64,000 nt of DNA from Datnioides undecimradiatus. Lineage: Eukaryota; Chordata; Actinopteri; Lobotiformes; Datnioididae. The notes under the pieces were generated by a model, which did no database searches, had not been told where the DNA came from, and saw only the letters and a list, made by a program, of their open reading frames with translations. The position numbers and the translations under genes are program-made. This document shows, piece after piece, positions 44,737 through 57,310 of this stretch (positions within the stretch are counted from its first letter, which is position 1; every line of letters begins with the position of its first letter). The stretch is taken from the NCBI GenBank assembly GCA_008933995.1, contig WARS01000037.1:496001-560000 (forward strand), read 5' to 3'.

Positions 44737-46386
44737 GTGGCTGCAGGTGGCTGCTGGCATACAACATGTGTACTTTTGTTCTGAATCACAGCAGCAGATG
44801 CTTTTCCGTTGGCAGTGCATGACACAATAGGAACAACATGACACTAACACTGCTTGGCTGAGGGCTCAATTTTCGGTTTTTGTGGCAAACCTGGGTTTTA
44901 AGTTTTGTAAAATAATATAGTGCAGTAAAATCATTTAAGTATTACTGACTTGATTTATTTCAGCCTCTATGCACAAAATGACCACAATATATCAATGTGG
45001 TTTTACAAATGATACTCAGGTTTTTGTCACAGAGACCTGTTGTCCTGTCACAGTAAGAGAAGCACATGTGTAAGTGTTTAAACTGAATGTAGCTGAGAAC
45101 TGTCCTGACAGCTCATTCTGCAACCTCAACTAGCAATTTAATGGCTTATTTTATCTAAACTTTATTTAAAATGACACTGAAGACTGTACGTTACATTTAC
45201 TGTGTTTTCTTATTTTAATATTGAACAAATCATTCCTGGCTCACTTATTCTGAGTGATTCAATTAAGCACACTTATTCTGGTCAGAGTAGCAGTGTTTCT
45301 TGTATGTCTGCGTGGTTTGTGTGTGTGTGTTTATGTTGCAGATGCAGACGTAGCTCAGTATGTGACATCTGCTGAAAAGAGAACATCTCTGATCTCATCT
45401 GCCACAAAAGTGACATGTGTTGGGTTTTTTGTGTGTGTGTGTGTGTGTATGTGTGTGTGCACTGTGCCAGTCAAGGGCCTGTCCACGAGGGCCTGTATGG
45501 CACTGCTGATGACCTGTCTAGTCTAGTCAGACCCCGGTGGGCGTGTGTGTGTGTGTGTGTGTGTGTGTTAAGGGGGGAGGGAGGGAATCTTAAAATGTCA
45601 CTTGGCACTCATCCCTGCAGCTGCATCTTTGACCTGATGGTAACCTCAGCAACACACACACAAACACACACATCTGTACATAAGTTTTTCTTGCCCTCAT
45701 TTTCAGAAACAAATTTTGTCAACAAACAGACAGTAAATAACAACTCTGAAAGTGACATATAGAGACTTTAAATACATTTTCTCTGTCACACCAACTCTGT
45801 AATCTCACAGGGAGTACTACCAGTCAGTGTTGCGTGATTACCAGTGTTTTGGCAGTTAGTGTTACATTATTGACACATGTTTTAAAGTGCGAGTATTGAT
45901 GTTGTAAGGATAGTAGTGGGCTAATTGATCACCCACTTGCTTAATGCTGACAACATTAAGAACATGTTGGAACTCCATTACCTGGAGGCTCTGAGCAGCG
46001 TGGCAGCAAACACATACACATACTCACACAGATGTGGCCCTTCTAAGTTAAGTCAAGACAAAAAAATGTATTGAGCTGCATGTGAAAAAAAGCATATATA
46101 ATCTGACATGGGAATTGTTGAAATTTTCTTCACACCTTTAGACGTCCCTTCTTTAAAAGGCAAAGTCCCCGATTTGGCTTTGACGTGGTCATATATTTTA
46201 TTTTTGCTTTGAAAAAATGGTCTGAAATGAGGAAAGTAGTCATTTAGAACAGAAAATGTCTTATCAAATAATACGTGCACCAAACCACAGCATTCATTGC
46301 CAACTTCCAGGACACATTGGAAAAGTAAAGAAGTCTGATGAAGATGTCCTTAACATCTCTGATGAAAGGAGAAGCAAACTTTAACT

Positions 46387-46417
<31 letters not shown>

Positions 46418-49400
46418 GCGCCTCTCTGAGATGTTAATACAACTAAAAGCAACACCGTGTTGGTACGCTCTCACTTCCCTCCCTGCCTCTCTTTGCCTCC
46501 CCACCTCTCTCTAAGATGCCAGCCATAATGGCAGTGCCAGGCAGGTGATGGTGATGCCAAGCTGGAATGACACGCGCACACACACACACACAAGCAGACA
46601 CAAACGTATCCCTACGGACGCTCTTAATTAGACTCCACCCGTCCCCCACGGTCCCTGTGGCAGGCGAGACAAAGGGAGCCTCACTCGTTTGGACGTGTGA
46701 GTGTGTCTTTGTGTGTGTGTATTGTGTGTTTGTGTCTGAGGGGCCTATCTTTAGCAGATGCTCATACCTCTCCCGTCTCTCTGTGTGCAGAGCAGTGGTG
46801 CTATCATTAAAGTGTCATTGAGAAGTGGCACCACTTAATTTTAGCTGCTCTCACTGGGGGCACTGAGGGAGACGCTGGAGACTGAGGGGAGTGAGGGAGG
46901 GAGGGAGAGAGGGAGGGGTAGAGAGAGAGAGAAGGAGAAGAAAGGGAGACAGAGTGCAAAGCTTGTAGAAAGATACAAAGGTTAGCATGTTGGTTTAAGA
47001 GAAAAGGCAAAAGAGCTGATAAGACAACTCAAGTGTGATCACATTTTCTCAAACTGGAACTTCCTGTAACGCCTTGTATTCTTGCTGGTGGCTTTTGCTC
47101 CCAAACAACTGTTACACAACAAAGTTTTTGTGTCCAGCCTCCTTTACTTTGTCAAGGGTTGCAATGAAGTTCATTCCTGCCTTGGCAGAGACAGCTCAAC
47201 TGGATCTTGAGAAAACACAAGAAATGGACAAAAGATGGTCTCCACACTGGCAAAACCACAACTTAAATTGATTTCAGTCGATGCAGCAGAGGTGGTGTGT
47301 TAACCATCAGTTTAAGGCACGTACCACGTAATAATATAAATAATATAATAAATAAAAATATAAATAATCCCTGATTTGATTCCAGCCTGGTACCTTTTTT
47401 CCGTCTCATTTCTCGTCATTTTCTGTCTGCGTCTATACTGTCTGCTGCCAAATAAAGGCAAAACTGCTTTCCCAATGAAAAAAAAAAAACAAACTCAAGT
47501 TTTCTTGATATGCTGCTTATGATAAGAGCTCCCCACCATTGCAATGTCATAGACTCAACCCTGAATATTAAAGAATGTTTAAATCTGCACAGTTAAAATA
47601 TCCACTGTGTTTCATAAGACCACCCATCAGATAACTATTGTTGCTTGTTTTTTCAAAGTCCAGAAAAAAGACAGAAACTTTGAAACAAAATATGACAGAA
47701 TAAGTTAAAAAACGAGAGAGACAGGGGGTTGAAAAGAAAATGGCAAAAAATGAAAACTACAGAGAGTAAGGGAGTATATTACACCGCCCTCAGCAATTTC
47801 CCAAACAACTGATTGCCCTGAGATGAGTTACATGAGACACGCACACACACAGCATCCCGGTGGCGTCGGGCTCAGTAATGAATCCATGTCTCAGGGATGT
47901 CAGGTGAGAAGCAGCACTTCCTATGGAGAACCCAAAATAACCAAGTGGTTGAGTGTTTGGGAGACGCAGCAGACAGACTGAGATACTGTGTACCTGTAGA
48001 GTGACAGATAAAGTGAGAGTATTTTCATCCATGAAAGACTAACAAGTCAAAAATATTGTAAAAACAGAGATGTGTTATATATGCATATGTCTATTCTTAT
48101 GTTTTCATTGGGTCCTCTTGACTTTTCTCATTGATTTTTTGACCTTGACCTTGGCATCTCCACTCTTTCCCTCCCTTCTTCCTGTTTGTCTGTCTGCCCG
48201 ATGTGTCAGTAAAATGTTAGCACATTGTCGTTGTCTTCAAGAGCAGGTATAGACTTGTTAATCCTGCCCCCATCTGCCCTTAACTGCTATCTGCTATTTA
48301 GATTTTGTCTGGAAGGCTAATGTGTTTTCATAAGGCAGTTGCCAACACATACAGAACATTTTTCCACAGTCTCCACAAACTGTTACTTTTACTGGAGGGA
48401 CTTTTAAAACTTTTTTTTGGCTCCTTATTACCACATAATCCTCTCTTTCTCACCTCTCCAGCCTGCCATCACTTCCTCCCCTCTATCTACATTCAAGGTC
48501 TTTCAGTTTTTTAAGCTTTCTGAAGTTTAACCACTTACTTAGCTTTTGAATTGACACCGAGCTGCTCATACAATCAATATTATTGTTAGAATCATGTTTA
48601 TGTTCTTATTTCAATTTCAGCTGACTTAAACTAAAGAAATAGTGATCTGGGTGAGGGAAAACATCATTTAGTCCTTCGCATCTGCAGTACTGCATGCAAA
48701 AGAAGAAGATGTAAAAGACGACACAGAACAGCACAAATGTTATAATGTAACATTTTGGTGAATTCTTATACCAGTATTGAGAAACTTGTATGTATTTACA
48801 TTTTTTTTCTTTCCGTTTTTTTTTTTTTTTTTTACTACCTGGGTCCAATTAAAGTGTGTAAACGCCTCCATTTGTCAGACGGTGCTGGATCCAGTCTTAT
48901 AGATAAACCTAGGTGACACCAGAGTTTGCTGTCTTTCTTTCAGAAGTAAGAAATCCCACTGGCATACAGAATAATAGAATAGAAATACAACCTCGACCAC
49001 TTTTTTTCTGTAGGTGGTGTTTCTCCCTTCGTGTGTTTAGAAAAGGACAGCATTTAAAAAAAATTGATCTGATTTCATTGTTTATGTAAATTTCTGTATT
49101 TAAGTGACCTTTAATGAACACAATTTCCCTTAAACCCTTGACCTTTGCGGGCTAAATGTCATGGCTCAACAAAACAGGCGAGCTGAAGGTCAGACATATT
49201 TGTAATTACAATAGGACAGAGAAGAACGAACAAAAGTTTTTAAACAGCACAGATTACAACTAGAAAGCTGGAAAAATGTCTGTAGAAGAGAGCTTCGGTG
49301 AGTTTTATGGAAATGGAAGACACTAAGTTTTGAAGATGGTAGAAAGTTAATTGAACAAATGGTGACACAGATGTATCGTCAGAACAAGGCTCAATTAAAA

Positions 49401-52400
49401 ATTCCCCTCACGAATACACCAGTCATACCAATCGACACACAAGCTCAGGCACTTTCGCTCAAATGTCTCATTGAGATTTCTGCTTGCGTGGACAACACTT
49501 TGCAACATATGCGAATGTGAACAAATGTCACATTAGATTGCTTTCTACCTAATTTCAAGCTTCTCGGCTCAGGTGTTTTTCTGTGTGTCAGTACATAATG
49601 CATTGGGAGTGTAACTAAGCACAAATCAGAGGGGCAAAAGCTTGTTTTTGTCTGCTACAAAAGCATTTTCAGTACAAAAACAATATCAGCATTTGTGATG
49701 ACCCTCTAAGGTCAGAATCACAGGCCAGTATTATGAATACAAAGCATGTATCTTAGTCCTTTTCCTACCCTGAATGTCCTTCAGTCTTGTTTTAAAACGC
49801 GCTTCCCATAGTCTCCTCTCTTTCACCTCTCCTTGCAGCCACCCACTGCTCCCTCCACCCTCATCCTCTCCTTGTTTGACACTCACTGTCATACATTTTT
49901 GGCATCTGCTCCCTGAACCACCGCCCACATGTCTCCCTTCTTTATCCCACCCATTACTACTCCATATTCCTTTACTCACTTTACATCTCTGTCCTTCTTT
50001 TTTTTTCTAAATCTCTGTCTGCATGCTGTGTCTGTGTCTCGTCTCATACCATGTGGTGTACTCAATAGGGCAGCTGACTCCAATGTCCTCATATGAAGCT
50101 CTGTGTGTTGCTGGCTGAGCTTTGATTGGAGTACTTTCCTTGGGACCTTTAATGTCTTCTAGCCATTGCATCTCTCAACATGGGATCTCTCTTTAACTTT
50201 TCAGAGTCTCTACTCTTCTCTACAGCTATTTCTGCTCTCAACGCTGATGTGCTCACACACTCTTCTGATATTACCTCTTTACTCTTTTGCTGACTTTGTC
50301 CAAAAAAACCTCCACATTTCTCTCTTTTTTCACCCTGACTGAAGATTAGAAGGCAGAGAAGACCCAAATATTGAAGCTACGCTTTTCATACAAGCTGTCT
50401 TTTGCAAAATATTTATATATAGTACAAAAAAGTAGAATTCATATTCAAATATGCAACAGATAATCAGTAAAGAAGTAGTGCTGAAAAAAATGCATCCAAT
50501 CCTTGAAGATAATGCTAGTCATAAAGCATTTTCTGTTCCAAAACAAACTTCATCAACCACTGTGCATAGCAACATGAGTATATCAGTAGAGTCATCATCT
50601 AACAAATATGTAGATTATTCACTCAGTTATCTGGTGAAATTTCTTTGCTAGGCACTTGCTAGCTTATATTGTCAGACATTTTGTGCTGGGCAGATAGCGC
50701 ACAGCCTGAGCTTCTTACCAGAGCTGCTTGAAATGTACAGGGCGAGGGAGCGAAATGAAATTCAACCACACATTTTTTGGCGTATTCAAACCAGAGGAAG
50801 ACTTTGTGTTTTACATCACACACAGTCATTTGACAATCTGGAAAATATCAATTAGTGAAGGTCCTCGGAGTCACAGGGCTGGTTACCGTAGTGGCGGTAC
50901 CGTACCACAACTGTGATGACATCAAGGAAGCCTCATGTAATGAGTCTTCAGTTGGTGTTTGACTGCTGTGTTTGAGCTTATAGACCACTAATTAATGGTC
51001 CAAGTGTTCCACTGCACTCCGAGCAAACCAGCATTTAATCATGGAGGGTGATTTGTCATGGCTGCAACATCTGTACCTTACAAGTTGTACTGCACTCTAC
51101 ATCCTCTGTGTGTGTGTGTATCATTTACAAAGTGGGATAGGTCATGCGGTTTGTGTTATGGGTAGATGACTATGATCTGCCATGAGTAGAGAAGTCGGGA
51201 GAGGGGAAAAGAACAAACTGTGTGAAGAAAGAAAGACAGAAAGAAAGAGGAACAGAAAGAAAGAAGGAAAGAAAGACTCCAAAGGTGCTTTATTAAACAT
51301 CAGTTAGATACAAGAAAAGTCGGAAAAAGAGAATAAAAAAAGGAATGAGTAGAAGATTGCAGATGAGGAAAAAGGCGGACTGAGAAGAAGGCGACGGAAG
51401 GTGAGAAAGAAGGCGAGCAGGGTCCTGAAGAAGGGATGAGAAAGGAGAGGATGAGGAGGAAAAAGGAGTGAGGCCCTCTTCATTTATTGCTCCAGTGGAG
51501 AAGAACGTAGAGCTCTCTAATGGCGCTGCCATGGTAATAACAATAAAAACCAGGAGAACAACGGAAAAAGAGAGACGGAGAAAGAGAGACAAAAAGAGAG
51601 AGGTTAGGACAGAGGGGGAAACATAAAGCATGATTGTTTTCTTTCTACATTTCCATATTTCCCCATTCAGACCCCCCTTCTTTCCTTCTTTCCTTCTTTC
51701 TTGCACCCAACACACACGCACACGTATACTTTCCCTCTCTTTCTCTTTTCTGTCTTTCCGCTGTTGGCGCTGTGTGTCCTTGCTCTATGCTTTGTTAGGC
51801 AGGGCAGTGGCACTGCTGTAGTTGCTGTGTCAGGGCTTTCTATTGGTGGTGATTAATGTATGGAGATGGACTGATCGTCACCAGCCACCAACAATATTCT
51901 CACCGCCGGCACAGTGGAGGTGCACACAGGGGGGTAGGGGACGTGGAGACAGCCTCTGCACGTGTGTCAGCGGCACTAAATTATAAACGCTTCTTGTATT
52001 TTGACACAAATCAGACACACGTACACACGTATATAAAAACACATAAATGAAAAAAATATTTCCTCTAAACATGACTTTGTTATATCTTCATATGGGGTGA
52101 AATGATGAGAAATGCTCATGATCTCAGAAATACAGTATGAAGATCGTGGCCTTTAATCACTGCTCCATATCTCCAGATGGAAAACCATAGTTTAAAATGA
52201 AAAGTTTGGATGAAAAGGACTCTAAGTCATAATAAGTTTTTAGAATGAATGTGTGTTAAACCAGATGTTTAAACCATATTCAGTAATACTTTCCAATCAC
52301 TCTGATTGGAAAGTCCCAGATTGCTTTGGAAAGCCATTATATTTACTTTTAAGTTTATTGGTTTTATGTTGTTGTTTTTTTATATATAGTAATCCTTTTC

Positions 52401-53403
52401 ACTTTGCAACAATGCAGTAAAATGTAAAGCGATACTTTTTCCAACATACTCCAACAAGACAAATCTCTCCTTTGGGGATGAATAGGCAGCTCTTGTGTTA
52501 AAAATAATATCAGTCTCAACTAAAGATGTGTTAATAGCAACACAATTTGACACAACAGACATTATCAGGCCAGGGGTGGCCTCATTACATCAGATCTTTA
52601 TGAATGAATCTGAAACACACTGTGCGGTGCTGAAAAACAGAACTATAAAATAAAATGGAGTGCAAAAAAACAGTTGTTATTTAATGAGTGTAATTAACAA
52701 GTGAAATTTGTGTGATGTCTGAGCACCAAATGGCAAGCCAGCTTGGCATTTCTGCCCACACTGCATATGTGTGTGTTGTGATTAGGCCACTGAGACAGTA
52801 GATAAATTAGGTTTGGGAAGAAAATGAAAGTGCAAGATATACTGGATTGCCCTGTGAGAGTTCATGTTGTAAAGTAGTCACATACACACACTCATACACA
52901 GACACACACACGCACACACTGAACCTTCCCTCCCTTCCTTCCCATCCACCTTCCCATCCATCAGGCCATCTCAGGGAGCTGCCCGCGGTTCCACTGGCTG
53001 GTTTAATTGTTAATGCTAATTGCTATTTATTGGCTCAGATGCAAATGATAGGCTGGCCAAAGTGAAATTTTATGAGGAGTGAACTCCCCCTCTCACACAA
53101 ATTGAAAAAGTGAAACAAGAGGAAGAGGGAAATGAGGCGAGAAGAGAAGAGCTTAATGGTGGCTCTTTAATGGCAGAGAGCAAAAATTAAGACTGATTTA
53201 AGACACGAAGCTAAATCCCCCCCAAAATCCACTGTGAGCCCCTCTCAGGGAGACACCCATTTGGCACAGGAGGAGAAGAGAAGGAGGGGAGAAGAGAGGA
53301 CAGGAGAGGAGAAATGTAGTCCAGAACGCTTGTTGTTTAACATTACATATTAAAGTCTCTCAAATTCTTTCTATTTTTATTTTGACAAAGGATTAAAATG
53401 AAG
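44737..53403. other. intergenic, no gene supported
   Basis: GT runs at 45,431-45,459 and 45,543-45,569, a TC run at about 46,395-46,416, G/A-rich DNA at 46,860-46,950 and 51,230-51,440, a T-run at 48,817-48,832 and TCAAGGTCA on the minus strand (48,140-48,148). Long minus-strand frames near 51,293-51,721 come from purine-rich DNA. No gene recognised. Confidence 0.6.
52965..53075. other. candidate conserved non-coding element with octamer and TAAT sites
   Basis: In about 110 bp there are TTTAATTGTTAATGCTAATT and a perfect octamer ATGCAAAT (53039-53046), with TGGCTGG/CTGGCCA motifs on either side. Dense homeodomain-type and POU-type sites outside simple repeats suggest an enhancer. Conservation not testable here. 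Confidence 0.32.

Positions 53404-53482
<79 letters not shown>
53404..53482. repeat. (TAGA)n / (GATA)n microsatellite, about 20 units
   Basis: Uninterrupted tetranucleotide repeat of 79 bp, the longest perfect repeat in the window. Confidence 0.98.
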
Positions 53483-53704
53483 CTCTTGCCACTTGATAAC
53501 TGCAAAGACACAGTGGAATAATTGCATTAGAGGAGAGCATATGGAGAACGACACCAGGCTGAGGTCAAACTTAGCCAGCGGCAGACTCTCACTGGCTCGC
53601 TCTATAACCACCTGAGCTTGCACTTGAATATCATCCACTTTCTAATACACTCTAAAAGGCAAAGCAGTATTTGCACAGCACATTATCTTAATGTAGGCCC
53701 AAGA

Positions 53705-53706
<2 letters not shown>

Positions 53707-53745
<39 letters not shown>
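53707..53745. repeat. (GT)n microsatellite
   Basis: About 19 GT units. Confidence 0.96.
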
Positions 53746-53749
<4 letters not shown>

Positions 53750-55720
53750 CGAGTGCTGTACCGGAGTCCAAGCATAGAACAGGCTTTGGGGGCCTGCGTG
53801 ACACAGAGTGTCCTCTTTAGGCTCACTCATTTGTTTTCCATCCATTCAGTACTCCCGTCCTCCCTCCTCTCCATCCCTCGCTCCATCACTCCATCTGATT
53901 GAAGTGTCTTCTTTCCATCCTCAAGGTGTGATCGCCCCGCCAATTAAAGACCAATCCAATCGCATCTGAGCTTCTATGTGTTTATGTGCGGGGGAGCGGT
54001 GTGTGTGTGCATGTGTGTCTGCATGTATACACTTATATGTATGTGAATGCATATACATTCGTGTGTGTGTGTGTGATGTGAGATCTGGGAGATTAATGCA
54101 GTTAGGGTTATTTCACAGTCCATTAAGAAGCTTATGTTGACCTCCTGACCCTAAAGCCAACAACACAGAATCCATTATCATGACAATAGGGTTGTGTGCG
54201 CATGCTCGTGTATGTGTGTGTGTGTGATGGTTGATTCCATTTGACATGGTTATACCATGTGGAAAACCTAAGTTAGCATGTATGAAAAAGATGATCAGAG
54301 GGGGAGAATGGACAAGACAGAAAGAAGGATATGGACACCGTAACAGCAGCAGAAAACAACTTGCTGTTGCCTCCATCTGTGATTACTGAAGGTTTGGTAA
54401 ATTCATTAGGGCCTGTAGACTAGTTTGTACTTTTATAGTTTACATAGTGTAGGAGGAAGGACAATCAATGGCCACTCAAAAGCAAACAAGAGATGCTGAC
54501 GACACATTTTATTTCTTTCTTTTTTTTTGGTGGAGAATTTGACTGAATTACTTAGAGCATAGAGGTTGTTGTATGTGCTACAGTCTGTGTGTGTGTGTGT
54601 GTGTGTGCATGCGTGCGTGTGTGTGTGGAGCTGATAGATGAAGCCATCATTGGAAAGAGAGATTTGCTAGTTGTTTGCTAGTTAAAGTAAAGTTATTTTT
54701 TAAATGTTTGAAATGTCATATTGATTCATTTTTTTATTCCAAAGGAGAGTTTATTGGTGATATATTATAAAATTCAATACTTAATCATTTAAAAACCAAA
54801 AATAATTCATTTCATTATGAATTTTTGTACATTTCTGCATTCATAAGGGTAGAAAAAAGAGAGACAATAGGAAACCACATGTTTCACACATATGAGTTGA
54901 TAATGTTTTGTTCAGGATTAAATATAGTAAAAACACAGATTAAGAAGAAGTCTTTGCATACCAATAAATGACCTACCACAATACTTTTTTATTTTTTAAA
55001 TTAATATATCACGTATTGCAAATATTACTACATCTTTAAACAACAATAAAAATAAGAGTAATAAATTGTCAAATGTTTTTCTCTTTTCTGCACTTGAAAA
55101 CACAAAACAATACAATAATTCATATGACGATTCATAATTCCACTGAGTCAATGTCCTTTTCTCTCAATTTATCTCCTGTAATTCATTTACTTCTGTCTCT
55201 CTCGCTGTCTTTCTCATCTGTTTATCCACTTATTTCCCTAACACTGGGCGGCTAACCCTGACCCTCACCTTGCCCCTCACTATACACACTTCTAGGATGG
55301 TTATTGATCCACACACACACCCACACACAGACACAGAGGCCTAGCTGCTGTGTCCATGGCTAATAGGACAAACAGGGCCAGTCTGGGTCTTGATGGGTTA
55401 CAGTTTGGAGGCTTATAAATAAACTTACAATACCTGAGGGAATGACAAGATTGAATTTATTACAGTTTCAGTCACAGCTTGAGAGAATTATTTGTAAAGA
55501 ACGAGGTTTGCACTTGCAGAACTGAAGGTAAGACAGTGTCCTCACACTATATGGAGAAAAACACAACAGTGATGATAGTAAATAGAAGTAATGACAGAAC
55601 ATTAAGAATGACTGAAGGGATTCTTCAGTCTGAAGTCAGACTGTCAGCTGCTAATTTAACCTTTTTTAATTGTCTAACATTAGCTTTAACACTTCTCTGC
55701 TCACGCTACTGCCTCTCCTG

Positions 55721-55721
<1 letters not shown>
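53746..55721. other. intergenic, no gene supported
   Basis: GT-rich runs near 53,998-54,075, 54,210-54,230 and 54,584-54,628, a TGACCT/TGACCC DR2-type pair (54,138-54,151), then AT-rich DNA. No gene recognised. Confidence 0.6.

Positions 55722-55768
<47 letters not shown>
55722..55768. repeat. (CA)n microsatellite
   Basis: About 23 CA units. Confidence 0.96.
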
Positions 55769-55771
<3 letters not shown>

Positions 55772-57041
55772 CTACTGGCACACCTTTACTTTCCCCTTCT
55801 CCTTCCCCCCTCAACTCTGCCCTTCCCTCAGACATTTTGTGTGTGTGGTGCGGTGGGCTGCAAACAGTCAGTATGTGTTACACCCCATGTGGTTATGTGC
55901 ATCTGACAATATGTAGTTATGTAAGTGTGTGTGACAGCACACACAGACACTTAAAACTGATATCCCCGGCTGTGTCTTTGCGTCCCAGGCAATATGTTTC
56001 CCGTTCAGAAACGTATCAGACTGATGGATGGGAGTTGGGAAGAGCCCTGGGAACCCTTGGTTAATCAACTATATACACACACTCTGCAACAATTTGAGCA
56101 GTTACAACTTAAGACAGAACTGTATTGTGTGCACTGCCGGCACTGCCGACTATAAACAAAACATACGTTGGTTCTGAATGCACAGACACACTTAAGAAGC
56201 GCCACATGCATGGGCACACACATCCTTTAGTGGCTGTGTATGCCTAGAAATAGAAGCATATACAGTTCTCCACCCTCATGCACGCAACCTCCTTATGTGT
56301 AAACACTCTCCTTGGAAGAACCTCTAAGAATTGCAGTCCGGTGTAGGATGAGAAGTACCAGCGGAAAGAAACAAAACATGGCAGCAGGGGAACAGGAGAC
56401 AGAGAAAGAGAGAGGAGCAGTAAGCCTGGAATAAACACATTTGCATGTGCTGTTAAAGTGAACAAAAAAGTTTGAACTAGCAGGTGTTTTTTGTAAATGT
56501 TACATTTGTAAATTTTAAGTTTAAATGAAAATAATGTGTTGATGATTACCCCATTCCTGCAAATCTATTTTTAATTTATGTTTAAATAATCAATAAGCAC
56601 TATCACTTAGAGATTCTTATTTGCCTTAATATAATATAACTACATTGTATTTATTTATACCTGATGAATGACTTAGGATTTGAGGAGCAGTTAAGCAAAA
56701 CATTTCAAAATTACCTTTCACAAGCACATTTTTAAGCTCCTATTGTGCACAGTGATTTTGATATTCATCACCTAACCCAAAGCATTCAATGATATTAATT
56801 TAATTCCTTCATCATTCAAAGAAATCCATCCATTATTTTAACTTGATAGAGAAAATTGAATTTCAGCTGTACATTAAGCTGTGATTAAATTTCTATTTGA
56901 AACATTTGTCTGTGGTCTCTCTGCGCCTCAGTGTGTCTGTGTGTGTGGCCACTAACTCTGCTTTAATGACTCTGGAAGCTGTTTATCAGTGAAGGGTATA
57001 CAATGCTCTGTTGTCAGTACTGTCCAAAATAACACTGGGAC

Positions 57042-57046
<5 letters not shown>
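55769..57046. other. intergenic, no gene supported
   Basis: Mostly AT-rich, with an octamer ATTTGCAT at 56439-56446. Short frames on both strands have no similarity. Confidence 0.6.

Positions 57047-57082
<36 letters not shown>
57047..57082. repeat. (CA)n microsatellite
   Basis: About 18 CA units. Confidence 0.96.
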
Positions 57083-57087
<5 letters not shown>

Positions 57088-57157
57088 GATGACGACGCTC
57101 TCTAAATTGTCCTTCACACGGCTCTCCCTGTATATTGACTGTGTGTCTTTTTTCTCA

Positions 57158-57310
57158 AGCTGACGTTATTGTCAAATTGTTTCTCAAACGGGACACAATT
57201 GAAAAGGCGGACAGTTGTTCAATGGCTCGAGTTTTACCATTGATTACCAATAGGGCCGTCTATTCGTCTGTCGGCTGGAGGAGCGCCGAGAAACTCTGCT
57301 CTGCACTTGT
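57158..57310. other. candidate conserved non-coding element, CpG-bearing with SOX-like sites
   Basis: About 150 bp with roughly ten CpG dinucleotides in an AT-rich setting. It includes TTATTGTC, ACACAATTG, GTTGTTCAATGG, CCATTGATTACCAATAGG and CTCGAG. ATTGT/ACAAT and CCATTG/CAATGG cores suit SOX-family HMG proteins; CCAAT-type boxes are also present. A 60-codon frame crosses it but has no similarity. Confidence 0.3.

Noticed and set aside
51293-51721. 142-codon minus-strand open frame with hydrophobic segments
   Set aside because: Lies over GA-rich low-complexity DNA. The apparent membrane segments reflect CT-rich codons; no similarity.
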